Assembly: GCA_021813765.1 (NCBI GenBank)
Contig: JAKAJM010000005.1
Location: forward strand, 1-64,000
DNA: 64,000 nt
Reading direction: 5' to 3'
Origin: Nitrospirota bacterium
GTDB taxonomy: Bacteria > Nitrospirota > Thermodesulfovibrionia > Thermodesulfovibrionales > JdFR-88
The notes beneath the pieces were generated by a model. The model saw only the letters and a list, made by a program, of their open reading frames with translations. It was not told the origin of the DNA and did no database searches. The stretch's first letter is position 1. Each line of letters starts with the position of its first letter. A program made the translations under genes and the position numbers. Shown here in pieces: positions 29,175-38,579 of this stretch.

Positions 29175-30096
29175 TAAACGGATCGGGGTCCTTGCCGGAG
29201 GCCTTTCGGCCGAACGGGAAGTCTCTTTAAAAACGGGAGGCGCCATCTACAACGCTCTTCAAACGCTGGGCTACAACGTCTGCCTCATAGACGCAGGCAG
29301 AGACATGGCCCAAGCCCTCAAAAGGGAAAATGTGGAGGCCGCCTTCATTGCGCTTCACGGAGGCTATGGAGAGGACGGGTCCATACAGGGGTTTCTGGAG
29401 GTGGCAGGCATTCCATATACCGGCTCCGGTGTCCTGGCTTCGGCCCTTGCCATGGACAAGGAGTTTTCAAAGAGGATGTTCAGGGCGCAGGGCCTTCCCG
29501 TGCCCGAAGGGGCCACCCTGGACAAAAAAGATATTTTTTCCTCAAAGACCGGGGCCTTAAGTTTGGAGCTGGATTTTTCACCCCTGCCATGGGTGGTGAA
29601 ACCGGCCACCGAGGGGTCCAGCATAGGGGTGAGCATGGTAGGCAGCAGGGAAGAGCTGGCGCCCGCTCTTGAGAAGGCTTTTTCATTGAGCGGCCGCGTG
29701 ATAGTGGAGCGCAGGATAATGGGAAAAGAGGTGCAGGTGGGCATACTTGGCGGACGTGTGCTGGGGTCGGTCGAAATAAGGCCCTCCCTGGATTTCTACA
29801 GCTATGAGGCCAAGTACACCGGGGGAAAAACCCGGTATATCCTGCCCCCGGAGGTGGATGCCAAAAATCTGGAGGAAGCGCACAGGGTGGGGCTTGCCGC
29901 CCACAAGGCGCTTGGCTGCAGGGGGGCCACGAGAGTGGATCTGATCCTGGATCAGGAGTTAAAGCCGTGGGTGCTGGAGGTCAATACCATACCGGGCATG
30001 ACGGAGACGAGCCTTCTGCCCAAGATCGCAAAGTTGGGCGGGCTTGATTTTCCGGCCCTGGTGGAGGAAATCCTCAAGGAGGCAATAGAAGGGTGA
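29161..30096 (+). CDS. ddl: D-alanine--D-alanine ligase
   Basis: LAGGLSAEREVSLKTG, HGGYGEDGSIQGFLE, EVNTIPGMTETSLLPK. Confidence 0.97.
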   Translation: MPVTDKRIGVLAGGLSAEREVSLKTGGAIYNALQTLGYNVCLIDAGRDMAQALKRENVEAAFIALHGGYGEDGSIQGFLEVAGIPYTGSGVLASALAMDKEFSKRMFRAQGLPVPEGATLDKKDIFSSKTGALSLELDFSPLPWVVKPATEGSSIGVSMVGSREELAPALEKAFSLSGRVIVERRIMGKEVQVGILGGRVLGSVEIRPSLDFYSYEAKYTGGKTRYILPPEVDAKNLEEAHRVGLAAHKALGCRGATRVDLILDQELKPWVLEVNTIPGMTETSLLPKIAKLGGLDFPALVEEILKEAIEG

Positions 30097-30866
30097 GGGG
30101 AAAAAGAGGCAAGGAGAAAAAGAAAAAAGGTTTTTCCTTTGTTTCCGCCGGAAAGTTCCTGCTTCTCAGGGTCCTGCTGCCTGTGGCGCTCGTTTTTGCC
30201 GTTTGCGCCGGGGTTTTGGGTTATTTGAAAGGAAGCGGCCTGTTCCCGTTGAAGCAGGTGGCCTTTACCGGAAACAAAAATCTTTCGGACAGGGACCTTG
30301 CCGCCCTGCTGGGAGTTCACGTTGGGCAGAACATGTTTGGCCTTTCCAAACAGGCGCTCAGTGAGAGACTCCTTGCCTCCCCGTGGGTAAAGATGGCGGC
30401 AGTGAGAAAAGAGGCGTTAAGCGGCAGGATAGTGGTGCGCGTGGAGGAGAGGAAACCCTTCGTGATAATAAAAAGAGATGGGGTAATGTGGCTGGCCTCC
30501 AGGTCCGGCAGGCTTCTCGAGCCTGTAAAGGCGGGCTCAGTGCCTTTCCTTCCCGTTATTGTAGCGGATGTGAAGAACTATCCGGATACCTTGAGGGAGG
30601 GCATTCTTCTGGCCAGACGGCTTAAAGACCGCGGATATTTTTCCCGCCCGGTCACGATACTTGCCAATGCCGCTCCTGAAGACCTGTCCATGCAGGACGG
30701 GGATGTGAAAGTGCTCGTGGGCTTTGGCGGTTACAACCAGAAACTAGATAAGCTGGCCGAACTTGAGAGCGAGATACAAAAAAGGAATATCAGTGCCAGC
30801 TCGATAGACTTGAGGTTCGCGAACCGGGTAATAGTGACGCCTGTAACGGAGACCATCGTAAAGTGA
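30093..30866 (+). CDS. ftsQ: cell division protein FtsQ (POTRA domain)
   Basis: Basic N-terminus, TM segment, POTRA-like LFPLKQVAFTGNKNLSDRDLAALLGV; position between ddl and ftsA. Confidence 0.92.
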   Translation: MRGKRGKEKKKKGFSFVSAGKFLLLRVLLPVALVFAVCAGVLGYLKGSGLFPLKQVAFTGNKNLSDRDLAALLGVHVGQNMFGLSKQALSERLLASPWVKMAAVRKEALSGRIVVRVEERKPFVIIKRDGVMWLASRSGRLLEPVKAGSVPFLPVIVADVKNYPDTLREGILLARRLKDRGYFSRPVTILANAAPEDLSMQDGDVKVLVGFGGYNQKLDKLAELESEIQKRNISASSIDLRFANRVIVTPVTETIVK

Positions 30867-30915
30867 TGGCCCCCATTAAAAAAAGTCTGGTAAAAAAAGG
30901 CGGAGGGGAAAAATT

Positions 30916-32190
30916 TTGAAAGGGCGGTACATCGCCGGCATAGACGTGGGTTCCACGAAGATATGCGTAATGGTGGGACGCGCCGGACGGGAAGGGCTTG
31001 ATATAGTCGCGGCGGGAACGGTGCCGTCGCAGGGGTTGAGAAAAGGGGTCGTCATTGATATCGATGAGACCGCCAACTCAATAAACATGGCCCTCAGAGA
31101 GGCCCGGTCCGCCTCCGGCATAGACATCGGGAGCGCATATGTCGGGATCTCCGGCAGCCATATTAAGAGCGCCGAGAGCTACGGGGCCACGGGAATAAGG
31201 GAAAAAGAGGTCCGGCAGGCGGACATAGAACGGGTGATAGACGCTGCAAGCGCGATATATGTGCCCCTGGACAGGGAGGTCCTGCATGTGCTTCCCTCCG
31301 AGTTCATCATAGACGGGCAGGACGGCATAGCCAGGCCCTTGGGTATGGCCGGAGTAAGGCTGGAGGTCAAAGTCCAGGTACTGACCGCCTCCCATGCGGT
31401 GCTTGAGAACCTGGAACGCTCACTCGATCGCGCCGGCCTCAAGGCCACGGAAATGGTCTTCCAGCCCCTGGCAAGCGCGCTTGCGGTGTTGAAAGAGGAC
31501 GAGCTTCAGCAGGGGGCCGTGCTTGTGGACATGGGAGGCGGCACGACCGATGCGGCCCTTTTCAAAGGGGGCACGCTCCGCTGGGCGGGCGTTATACCGG
31601 TTGGGGGCGCCAATACGACAAATGACATCGCTGTGGGACTGAAACTGCCGCAGAAAGAGGCTGAAAGACTGAAGAGGCACTACGGCGCGGGGCAGGAGAA
31701 GGTCAACCTCTTTGAAACGGAAGAGAGCATCGAGGCCAGGAGCATGAGCGGGAAACCCAAGCAGATATCCCAGCCGGAGCTCGCGAGGATAATACGGATG
31801 CGCATGGAGGAGCTTTTCGAGATCCTTAAAACGGATGTTGAGCCCCAGATCATAAAACACCAGCCGCTCTGCGCCGTTATAACGGGAGGCGGCAGCCAGA
31901 TGAGGGACATCGCGGGCATGGCGGAAGGATGGCTGGGCATCCCCGTAAGGACCGGCTTGCCGGAGCGGGTGCGCAGCACCGTTTTGAGGGAGACCGTAAG
32001 AGACCCCCAATATGCGGCAGCCGCGGGGCTTCTGCTTTATGGGCTGGAGAGAGAGGGAGGGGACCTCATCAGGGAAAGCCCTTTAGCGGACTCGCTGGAG
32101 ACGGTAAAAAGGACCATGGCCGAGCAGGGCCGCGCGCTGGCCCGGAGATTATTTGGCAGGATGCGCCGCTTCCCGGCGGAGGGCGCTTAA
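30916..32190 (+). CDS. ftsA: cell division protein FtsA (TTG start)
   Basis: YIAGIDVGSTKICVMVG, VGISGSHIKS, LVDMGGGTTDAALFKGG, VITGGGSQMRDI. Confidence 0.97.
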   Translation: MKGRYIAGIDVGSTKICVMVGRAGREGLDIVAAGTVPSQGLRKGVVIDIDETANSINMALREARSASGIDIGSAYVGISGSHIKSAESYGATGIREKEVRQADIERVIDAASAIYVPLDREVLHVLPSEFIIDGQDGIARPLGMAGVRLEVKVQVLTASHAVLENLERSLDRAGLKATEMVFQPLASALAVLKEDELQQGAVLVDMGGGTTDAALFKGGTLRWAGVIPVGGANTTNDIAVGLKLPQKEAERLKRHYGAGQEKVNLFETEESIEARSMSGKPKQISQPELARIIRMRMEELFEILKTDVEPQIIKHQPLCAVITGGGSQMRDIAGMAEGWLGIPVRTGLPERVRSTVLRETVRDPQYAAAAGLLLYGLEREGGDLIRESPLADSLETVKRTMAEQGRALARRLFGRMRRFPAEGA

Positions 32191-32279
32191 ACGGATCGGA
32201 ATTAAAGGATTTTCTATTTTAAATAAATTTTTAAAAAGGTTAAAAATAAAAAAATTTTTGAAAGGAGAAGGAAAAGGCA

Positions 32280-33461
32280 ATGTTCGAACTCGAGGAGATG
32301 AAAAGCGAGATGGCCAGGATAAAAGTAATAGGTGTGGGCGGTGCGGGCGGCAATATGCTCAATAACATGATCTCGTCCAACCTTAAGCACGTGCAGTTCG
32401 TGGCGGCCAACACTGACGCGCAGGCCCTGGGGGTCTCGCTGGCATCGAGAAAGATCCAGCTTGGGGAGGCTGTAACTCGCGGGCTGGGAGCGGGTTCGAA
32501 ACCGGACACCGGCAAGCAGGCGGCCATTGAAAGCCGGGATGAGATAATGGAGGCCCTGAAGGGAGCCGACATGGTGTTCATAACGGCGGGCATGGGAGGA
32601 GGCACCGGGACCGGCGCTTCACCCGTGATCGCCCAGGCCGCAAAGGAAACCGGCGCGCTTACGGTTGCCGTTGTCACCAAGCCCTTTTTCTATGAGGGAA
32701 CGGCAAGAAGGCACAACGCGGAGGCCGGGATCAAGGAACTGGAAAAAAGCGTGGACACCCTCATAGTGATACCAAATGACAGGATAAGCTATGTCGTGGA
32801 CAAGGGGACTAGCCTTCTGGAGTCCTTCGCGCGCGCCAACGACGTGCTCAGGCAGGCAGTGCAGGGAATATCGGACCTCATCGTGGTGCCCGGGCTCATC
32901 AACCTGGACTTTGCCGATGTGCGGACGATCATGCAGGACGCCGGCAATTCGGTAATGGGCATGGGGTCGGACTCCAGCGCAAAAGAGGCCACCAAAAAAG
33001 CCATCACAAATCCCCTGCTGGAAAACTCCTCCATCGAGGGGGCAAGGGGGATACTTGTCAATATCACAGGCGGACCGGGATTGTCTCTTAAGGACGTGGA
33101 GGAGGCGGCCAGCCTGGTGTACGATTCCGCTCACCCGGAGGCAAATATAATTTTTGGCGCGGTCATAGACCAGGAGATAGAAGCGGAATGCCGTGTCACG
33201 GTCATCGCGACCAGCTTCGCTCCAAAGAAGCAGAAAATGGAGATCCCGGTGAAGAAATGGGCCCCGCCCGCCCCCGCTGCCGCGCCCAGGGAGATGCCTG
33301 CCTCGCTGAAAGGCTCCCAGCGGATCCTGGCAAAATCACTCAATGCCGCGCCTCAGAACGGGCAGGAGGAAGAGAAGCCCGCGGTGGAGATGAGCTACGA
33401 GGACCCGTTCGATATCCCCACCTTCCTGAGGAAAGAGAAATTTACGCTCCCTAACGGGTGA
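32280..33461 (+). CDS. ftsZ: cell division protein FtsZ
   Basis: KVIGVGGAGGNMLNNM, FITAGMGGGTGTGASPVIAQ, FADVRTIMQDAGNSVMGMG. Confidence 0.98.
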   Translation: MFELEEMKSEMARIKVIGVGGAGGNMLNNMISSNLKHVQFVAANTDAQALGVSLASRKIQLGEAVTRGLGAGSKPDTGKQAAIESRDEIMEALKGADMVFITAGMGGGTGTGASPVIAQAAKETGALTVAVVTKPFFYEGTARRHNAEAGIKELEKSVDTLIVIPNDRISYVVDKGTSLLESFARANDVLRQAVQGISDLIVVPGLINLDFADVRTIMQDAGNSVMGMGSDSSAKEATKKAITNPLLENSSIEGARGILVNITGGPGLSLKDVEEAASLVYDSAHPEANIIFGAVIDQEIEAECRVTVIATSFAPKKQKMEIPVKKWAPPAPAAAPREMPASLKGSQRILAKSLNAAPQNGQEEEKPAVEMSYEDPFDIPTFLRKEKFTLPNG

Positions 33462-33486
33462 AAATAAAGAGCTTTCCCACCGTAGC

Positions 33487-33514
33487 GGGGCCCCTTTTCC
33501 CCCAAAGGGGCCCC
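33487..33514. terminator. GC-rich hairpin downstream of ftsZ
   Basis: ggggccccttt/aaaggggcccc 11-bp perfect stem, 6-nt loop; no immediate U-tract. Confidence 0.45.
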
Positions 33515-33645
33515 ACCCTCCCACTCTTTTTCCAATGACGGAGCAAAACCCGTCTTGAAATTTAAATGAAGAGGCCCGCTTTTTTTAGGGTCTGCCCCCA
33601 TTAATTTAAGGGCGGAGAGGGCGGGTAAAACACTAAAGTTTCCGT

Positions 33646-33674
33646 TTGACATTTGATTCGATGTATGCCATATT
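33646..33674 (+). promoter_or_regulatory. candidate sigma70 promoter for the second cold-shock gene
   Basis: TTGACA (33646-33651), 17-nt spacer, CATATT (33669-33674); implies a ~105-nt leader. Confidence 0.5.
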
Positions 33675-33786
33675 TACTGCATCGGAGCTTTCGACAAATA
33701 AGGGCTCAAGGCTCGATGAGAGATCATTTGCAGCCGGTTTTATTTGCAGATCCGAAATATTATTTTTCCTTAGGAGGAAGTAGCAG

Positions 33787-33987
33787 ATGTCGAGTGGTTC
33801 AGTTAAATGGTTCAATGAGGCTAAAGGTTTTGGGTTTATCACCACGGATGACGGCAAGGACGTATTTGTCCACTTTTCAGCAATCTCCGGTGAAGGTTTC
33901 AAGACCCTTGGCGAAGGGGACCAGGTAAATTTTGACATCGAGATGGGTCCCAAGGGCCCCAGGGCTGTCAACGTCGTAAAGGTCTGA
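33787..33987 (+). CDS. CspA-family cold-shock protein (second copy)
   Basis: 66 aa; [34 protein letters not shown] aggagg. Confidence 0.97.
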   Translation: MSSGSVKWFNEAKGFGFITTDDGKDVFVHFSAISGEGFKTLGEGDQVNFDIEMGPKGPRAVNVVKV

Positions 33988-34011
33988 AAAAAGAAAAAAA
34001 CCTCTACCGAA

Positions 34012-34044
34012 AGCCCCCGGCCTTCCGCCGGGGGCTTTTTTTTT
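34012..34044 (+). terminator. Rho-independent terminator of second csp gene
   Basis: agcccccggc-cttcc-gccgggggct followed by a T tract. Confidence 0.9.
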
Positions 34045-34134
34045 GGTAAGATTTTTGGTCCTTCCCTGTTTTTTTGCTTAAAATGTTGTTTTTTCTTAAA
34101 AAAAATAGCGCTATCTCTTAAAATAATAAGATCA

Positions 34135-34737
34135 ATGAGCCAGTCGGGCCTGAAGACGGCATGGGAGAAGATCAGGGAGGCGGTAAGCGGGGAGCTGTCG
34201 AGGAATGCAGGCGTCCCGTTTAAGGACGGTGCATTTGTTTTTCCCTCCCTGGGCACGGACTTCCTCGTTTATCCGGAAAAAGACAAAGAGGCCATAGAGG
34301 CGTCCTCAGCGCAAGGGGAGGCCCTGATGACCAAATTCGGTTATTTTTTCAACCATGTCTGCCTGTGGTGGCTTGTTTACGCAAAAGGCATACCGCCTAC
34401 CGGCAGGCTGGTAAGGCCGGAGGACTTAAACGGGGGAGCGGCCTTTTTCCGGGGCTCCCATACCCTCCCTCTGGATGGCCTAGCACGACGTTATGGCAGC
34501 GGCAGTGAGGAGTTTTTAAAAAAAGGTTTGGCACTGGGGGGCGAAAGATGCGATCTGGCGGACGCATGCATAAAACTCCATCCCGCCCCCGGACTTCCAA
34601 TTTATCTGCTTCTGTGGCTGGAAGATGAAGAATTCCCGGCCAGGGCAGGCGTGCTCCTGGACTCATCGGCCGGGATCGTCCTTCCCCTGGATATAATCTG
34701 GAGCGCCATCATGCTCTGTCTGCTGGCCATGTTTTAG
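34135..34737 (+). CDS. DUF3786 domain-containing protein
   Basis: 200 aa; AGVPFKDGAFVFPSLGTDFLVYPE ... CDLADACIKLHPAPGLPIYLLLWLEDEEFPARAGVLLDSSAGIVLPLDIIW. Confidence 0.75.
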   Translation: MSQSGLKTAWEKIREAVSGELSRNAGVPFKDGAFVFPSLGTDFLVYPEKDKEAIEASSAQGEALMTKFGYFFNHVCLWWLVYAKGIPPTGRLVRPEDLNGGAAFFRGSHTLPLDGLARRYGSGSEEFLKKGLALGGERCDLADACIKLHPAPGLPIYLLLWLEDEEFPARAGVLLDSSAGIVLPLDIIWSAIMLCLLAMF

Positions 34738-34749
34738 ATCAGAAAAGAC

Positions 34750-36405
34750 ATGGGCGGGAAAAGACAGAAACTATTAAGGAAAGCGGACGGCCTTCTTTCA
34801 AGGGAAAAGGGGACGGTCTTTAAAGGACCAGGCGGAAAGTTCAACATCTGCCTGGTCTATCCGAACACCTATCACGTGGGGATGTCCAACCTGGGTTTCC
34901 AGGGCGTCTATGGCCTTCTGAACGGGATGCCGGACGTGCTTTGCGAGCGCGCCTTCCTGCCGGACGCGGAAGACATGGAGGACTATCTTAAGGGTGGAGA
35001 AGAGCTCTTCAGCCTTGAATCCAAAAGGCCGCTTAAAAGATTTGATATGGTGGCCTTCTCCGTGTCCTTTGAAAACGATTATCCTCATATCCCGGAGATA
35101 CTGGAGCTGGCCATGATACCGCCTTTGGCCAGCTTGCGCGGCGCCAGAGAGCCGCTGCTTTTGCTTGGGGGGGTGGCCGCTTTTTCCAATCCGGAACCGC
35201 TGGCAGATTTCTTTGACGCCATTTTCATAGGAGAGGCGGAGGCCCTTTTGCCGCCTTTTTTTGAGGAGGTAAGGAAAAATCTTTCATCTGCCGGGGGAAG
35301 GCGGGGTTTTTTGGAGAAGATAGTCTCCGTGCCGGGCGTCTATGTCCCTTCTCTTTACAATGTGTCCTACGGGCAGGAAGGCACGATCTCGGAGAGAAAA
35401 CAGGAGGTCCCCCATGCGCCCGTTATGGTAAGGAAGCAGGTCTCGCCGGAGCTCGGAATGAGGCACGCCATAACAACGCCCGATACCGAATTTTCGAATA
35501 TGCGGCTCATAGAGCTGATGCGCGGATGTCCGTGGAGCTGTTCTTTCTGTCTTGCCGGGCAGATCTATAACCCGCCAAGGAGGAGGCCGCCTGAAGACAT
35601 TAAAAAAGAGATAGATGAGGCGCTTTCTGCTGGCCAGAGGGTGGGGCTCATAGGGCCTTCGGTCTCTGACTATCCGGGGCTTCCCGGGCTCCTTCAGATA
35701 GAGGGGGTGGATTTCTCCATTACCTCCCTCAGGGCGGGTGCAAAAAGCATTGGGCTTTTGCCCTATCTGAAGAGGCACAAAAGCCTATCGATAGCTGCGG
35801 AGGCCGGTACTCCAAGACTTCGCAGGCTTGTGAACAAGAGGATCACGGAAGAAGACATCCTGGAGACCTCGCGGGCCATCCTGGAGGCGGGCATGAACCT
35901 GCGGGTCTATTTCATCATCGGTCTGCCCACGGAGACGGATGAGGACGTGGACGCTCTCATAGCCCTGGTGGGGGAAATAAGAAGCAACTCGCCACGCGGC
36001 AAGATCACCCTGACGGTGAGCACCTTTGTGCCAAAGCCTTTTACCTGCTTTCAGTGGCACCCGATGGAAAAGCCGGAGGCGGTCAAGAAACGGCTTGGAA
36101 GGATAAAAAAGTCATTGAACGCCTTAAAGGGGGTCTCCGTCTTTCATGATGTTCCCAAATACGCAATGATGCAGGGTGTATTTGCGATGGGAGACAGAAG
36201 GCTTTCCTCCGTCCTTCTGGCCATGGCAAGGGAAGGGCTGGACTACAAATCGGCGCTTAAAAGCGCGGGCCTTTCGGAGGAATTTTACATCTTCAGGCAA
36301 AAAGACGCGGGGGAGCTATTGCCGTGGGACTTCATAGACTCGGGCGTTAGCAAGGAGCCCCTCCGCGAGCAGTACGAGAAGCTTATTCTGGAGGCGCAGG
36401 AGTAA
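34750..36405 (+). CDS. radical SAM protein (TIGR03960-like, B12-binding-like N-terminus)
   Basis: LVYPNTYHVGMSNLGFQGVYGLLN; GCPWSCSFCLAGQIY (CxxxCxxC); SIAAEAGTPRLRRLVNK. Confidence 0.85.
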   Translation: MGGKRQKLLRKADGLLSREKGTVFKGPGGKFNICLVYPNTYHVGMSNLGFQGVYGLLNGMPDVLCERAFLPDAEDMEDYLKGGEELFSLESKRPLKRFDMVAFSVSFENDYPHIPEILELAMIPPLASLRGAREPLLLLGGVAAFSNPEPLADFFDAIFIGEAEALLPPFFEEVRKNLSSAGGRRGFLEKIVSVPGVYVPSLYNVSYGQEGTISERKQEVPHAPVMVRKQVSPELGMRHAITTPDTEFSNMRLIELMRGCPWSCSFCLAGQIYNPPRRRPPEDIKKEIDEALSAGQRVGLIGPSVSDYPGLPGLLQIEGVDFSITSLRAGAKSIGLLPYLKRHKSLSIAAEAGTPRLRRLVNKRITEEDILETSRAILEAGMNLRVYFIIGLPTETDEDVDALIALVGEIRSNSPRGKITLTVSTFVPKPFTCFQWHPMEKPEAVKKRLGRIKKSLNALKGVSVFHDVPKYAMMQGVFAMGDRRLSSVLLAMAREGLDYKSALKSAGLSEEFYIFRQKDAGELLPWDFIDSGVSKEPLREQYEKLILEAQE

Positions 36406-36410
36406 AGGAT

Positions 36411-37517
36411 CTACCACTCCACCGTTTCCCATTGTCTTCTGAACTCCAAAAACCTGCCCTCCGTTATCGACTCCCGCATCTTCCTGAAAAACTCCTGGTA
36501 AAAATGTGTGTTATGGATGGTGTTCAGGCGCATGGACAGTATCTCTTTGCTTAAAAAGAGGTGTCTAAGGTACCCCCTGGAGAAATGGGTGCATGTGTAG
36601 CAGTTGCAGCGCGCATCAAGCGGAGACGGATCCTCCTTGAACTCTGTCCTTTTTATGCTGATCCTTCCCTCCGAGGTGAAAAGGGTGCCGTTCCTGGCGT
36701 TTCTTGTGGGCATGACGCAGTCGAACATGTCAAAACCGGCCCCCACTGCCTCCATGCAGTCTTTGAGGTCTCCTATGCCCATGAGGTATCTGGGCTTGGC
36801 AGTGGGCAGCAGCGGGCCCATCAGGTGCATGGTCTTCCACATCTCTCCTTTTGGCTCTCCCACGCTTACTCCGCCAACCGCGTATCCCTCAAAGTCCATT
36901 TCAAGCAGCCCTTCAAGGCTCTCCCTGCGGAGGTCTTCATAAGAGCCGCCCTGAATGATGCCAAACAGGGCGCTTTTGCCGGCCTCCGGCATGCTTTTCT
37001 TTTTCTCCAGGCATTTGAGCGCCCAGAGGGCGGTCCTCCTGACCGCTTTTTGCACCTCCCCGTGCGTGACAGGCCAGGGTGGGCATTCGTCAAAGGCCAT
37101 GAAGATGTCCGAGCCAAGCGAGGCCTGTATCTCTATGGCCAACTCCGGCGTCATGAAATGGGTAGAGCCGTCAATATGGCTTTGGAATTCCACCCCCTCA
37201 TCCGTTATCTTTCTAAGCAGGGCGAGGCTGTAAACCTGGAAACCGCCGCTGTCCGTAAGTATCGGCCTGTCCCAGCACATGAACCTGTGCAGCCCTCCAA
37301 GGTTTTTTATAAGTCCGTGCCCGGGCCTCAGGTACAGGTGGTAGGTATTTGAGAGGATGATCTCCGCACCTGCCCCCTTAAGTTCGTCAGGGCCAAGAGC
37401 CTTCACCGTGGCGTTCGTGCCCACGGGCATGAACGCCGGGGTATGGATTGCCCCGTTTTCCGTTTCGATAAGGCCGGTTCTTGCCGCGCCGTCTTTTTTC
37501 AGTATGGTGAAATTCAT
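36411..37517 (-). CDS. tgt: queuine tRNA-ribosyltransferase
   Basis: ETENGAIHTPAFMPVGTNATVKAL, LTDSGGFQVYSL, FDCVMPTRNARNG, CNCYTCTHFSRGYLRHL. Confidence 0.97.
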   Translation of the reverse strand: MNFTILKKDGAARTGLIETENGAIHTPAFMPVGTNATVKALGPDELKGAGAEIILSNTYHLYLRPGHGLIKNLGGLHRFMCWDRPILTDSGGFQVYSLALLRKITDEGVEFQSHIDGSTHFMTPELAIEIQASLGSDIFMAFDECPPWPVTHGEVQKAVRRTALWALKCLEKKKSMPEAGKSALFGIIQGGSYEDLRRESLEGLLEMDFEGYAVGGVSVGEPKGEMWKTMHLMGPLLPTAKPRYLMGIGDLKDCMEAVGAGFDMFDCVMPTRNARNGTLFTSEGRISIKRTEFKEDPSPLDARCNCYTCTHFSRGYLRHLFLSKEILSMRLNTIHNTHFYQEFFRKMRESITEGRFLEFRRQWETVEW

Positions 37518-37717
37518 TATGCGTCATTGATTTTAACGGAATTCCGTTTTTTTTGATTTTTTTGATTTTTGGAACAAAAAATAAATAAGAGTTTTTTGAA
37601 AAAAGCCCCATCTTGTGGCAATATAGTATTTTGGGCTTGAACCTCAACGAGTTTGAAAAAGCAAGTATATTTTAATTAACATAGTAAACTTATAATTTTT
37701 GGAGGGAAGAACTGCGA

Positions 37718-38293
37718 ATGCCCGATATGATCGAGATTAGATGGCATGGAAGAGGGGGCCAGGGGACAGTAACGGCCGCCAAGGTGCTGGCCGATGCCTG
37801 TCTTAGCGGCGGCAGGTATGTGCAGGCCTTTCCCGAGTACGGTCCTGAGAGGGCAGGCGCTCCGCTGAGGGCGTACAACAGGATAAGCGACCACGAGCTC
37901 AGACTTTACTGCCCTGTTGTGAACCCCAGGATCGTGAGCATTGTGGATGCCACCATAATAGACGCCATGGACGTCACGGAGGGCGCCATCGATGACGCTA
38001 TCTTCGTAGTCAACACCACGAAGGACCCGGCGGAGATGAGAAAGGCGCTCAAGGCGAAAAGTACCCAGAAAGTCTTCACGGTGGATGCCACCGACATAGC
38101 GATAACGGAAATAGGCAGGCCGCTTCCAAACTCTCCCATGCTGGGCGCGGTCGTAAAGGTTTCGGACCTCGTAAGCCTTCCGCATCTGATCGAGGAGGTC
38201 AGGAAGAGCTTCGGGAAAAAGTTTGCGGAGAAGATAATAAACGGCAATCTCAAGGCCGTTGAGAGGGGATACAAGGAGGTCAGGGAAGGATGA
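37718..38293 (+). CDS. 2-oxoacid:ferredoxin oxidoreductase gamma subunit
   Basis: IEIRWHGRGGQGTVTAAKVLADA, FPEYGPERAGAPLRAYNRI. Confidence 0.93.
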   Translation: MPDMIEIRWHGRGGQGTVTAAKVLADACLSGGRYVQAFPEYGPERAGAPLRAYNRISDHELRLYCPVVNPRIVSIVDATIIDAMDVTEGAIDDAIFVVNTTKDPAEMRKALKAKSTQKVFTVDATDIAITEIGRPLPNSPMLGAVVKVSDLVSLPHLIEEVRKSFGKKFAEKIINGNLKAVERGYKEVREG

Positions 38294-38577
38294 AGAAATG
38301 GACGGAACTGGTCCCCGGCGCCGTTGTACTGGAAGCGGGAAGCTCGGCCAGATTCAAGACCGGCTCCTGGAGGACGTTCAGGCCCAGATGGGTGCCGGAA
38401 AACTGTATACAGTGCCTGATGTGCTGGCTTTATTGCCCGGACATGGCCGTCAATGTAGTAGACGGCAAGATGACCGGCTTTAACTATGATTACTGCAAGG
38501 GCTGCGGGGTATGCGCGAAGGAATGTCCCGGAAAACAGGGTAAAAAAGCAATAGTAATGGAACCGGAGGGCAAATAG
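38290..38577 (+). CDS. 2-oxoacid:ferredoxin oxidoreductase delta subunit (2x[4Fe-4S])
   Basis: PENCIQCLMCWLYCPDMAV ... YDYCKGCGVCAKECP. Confidence 0.93.
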   Translation: MKKWTELVPGAVVLEAGSSARFKTGSWRTFRPRWVPENCIQCLMCWLYCPDMAVNVVDGKMTGFNYDYCKGCGVCAKECPGKQGKKAIVMEPEGK

Positions 38578-38579
38578 GA

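Noticed and set aside
33395-33652. 85-aa antisense ORF across the ftsZ 3' end
   Set aside because: Low-complexity translation of a GC-rich hairpin region; no start context.
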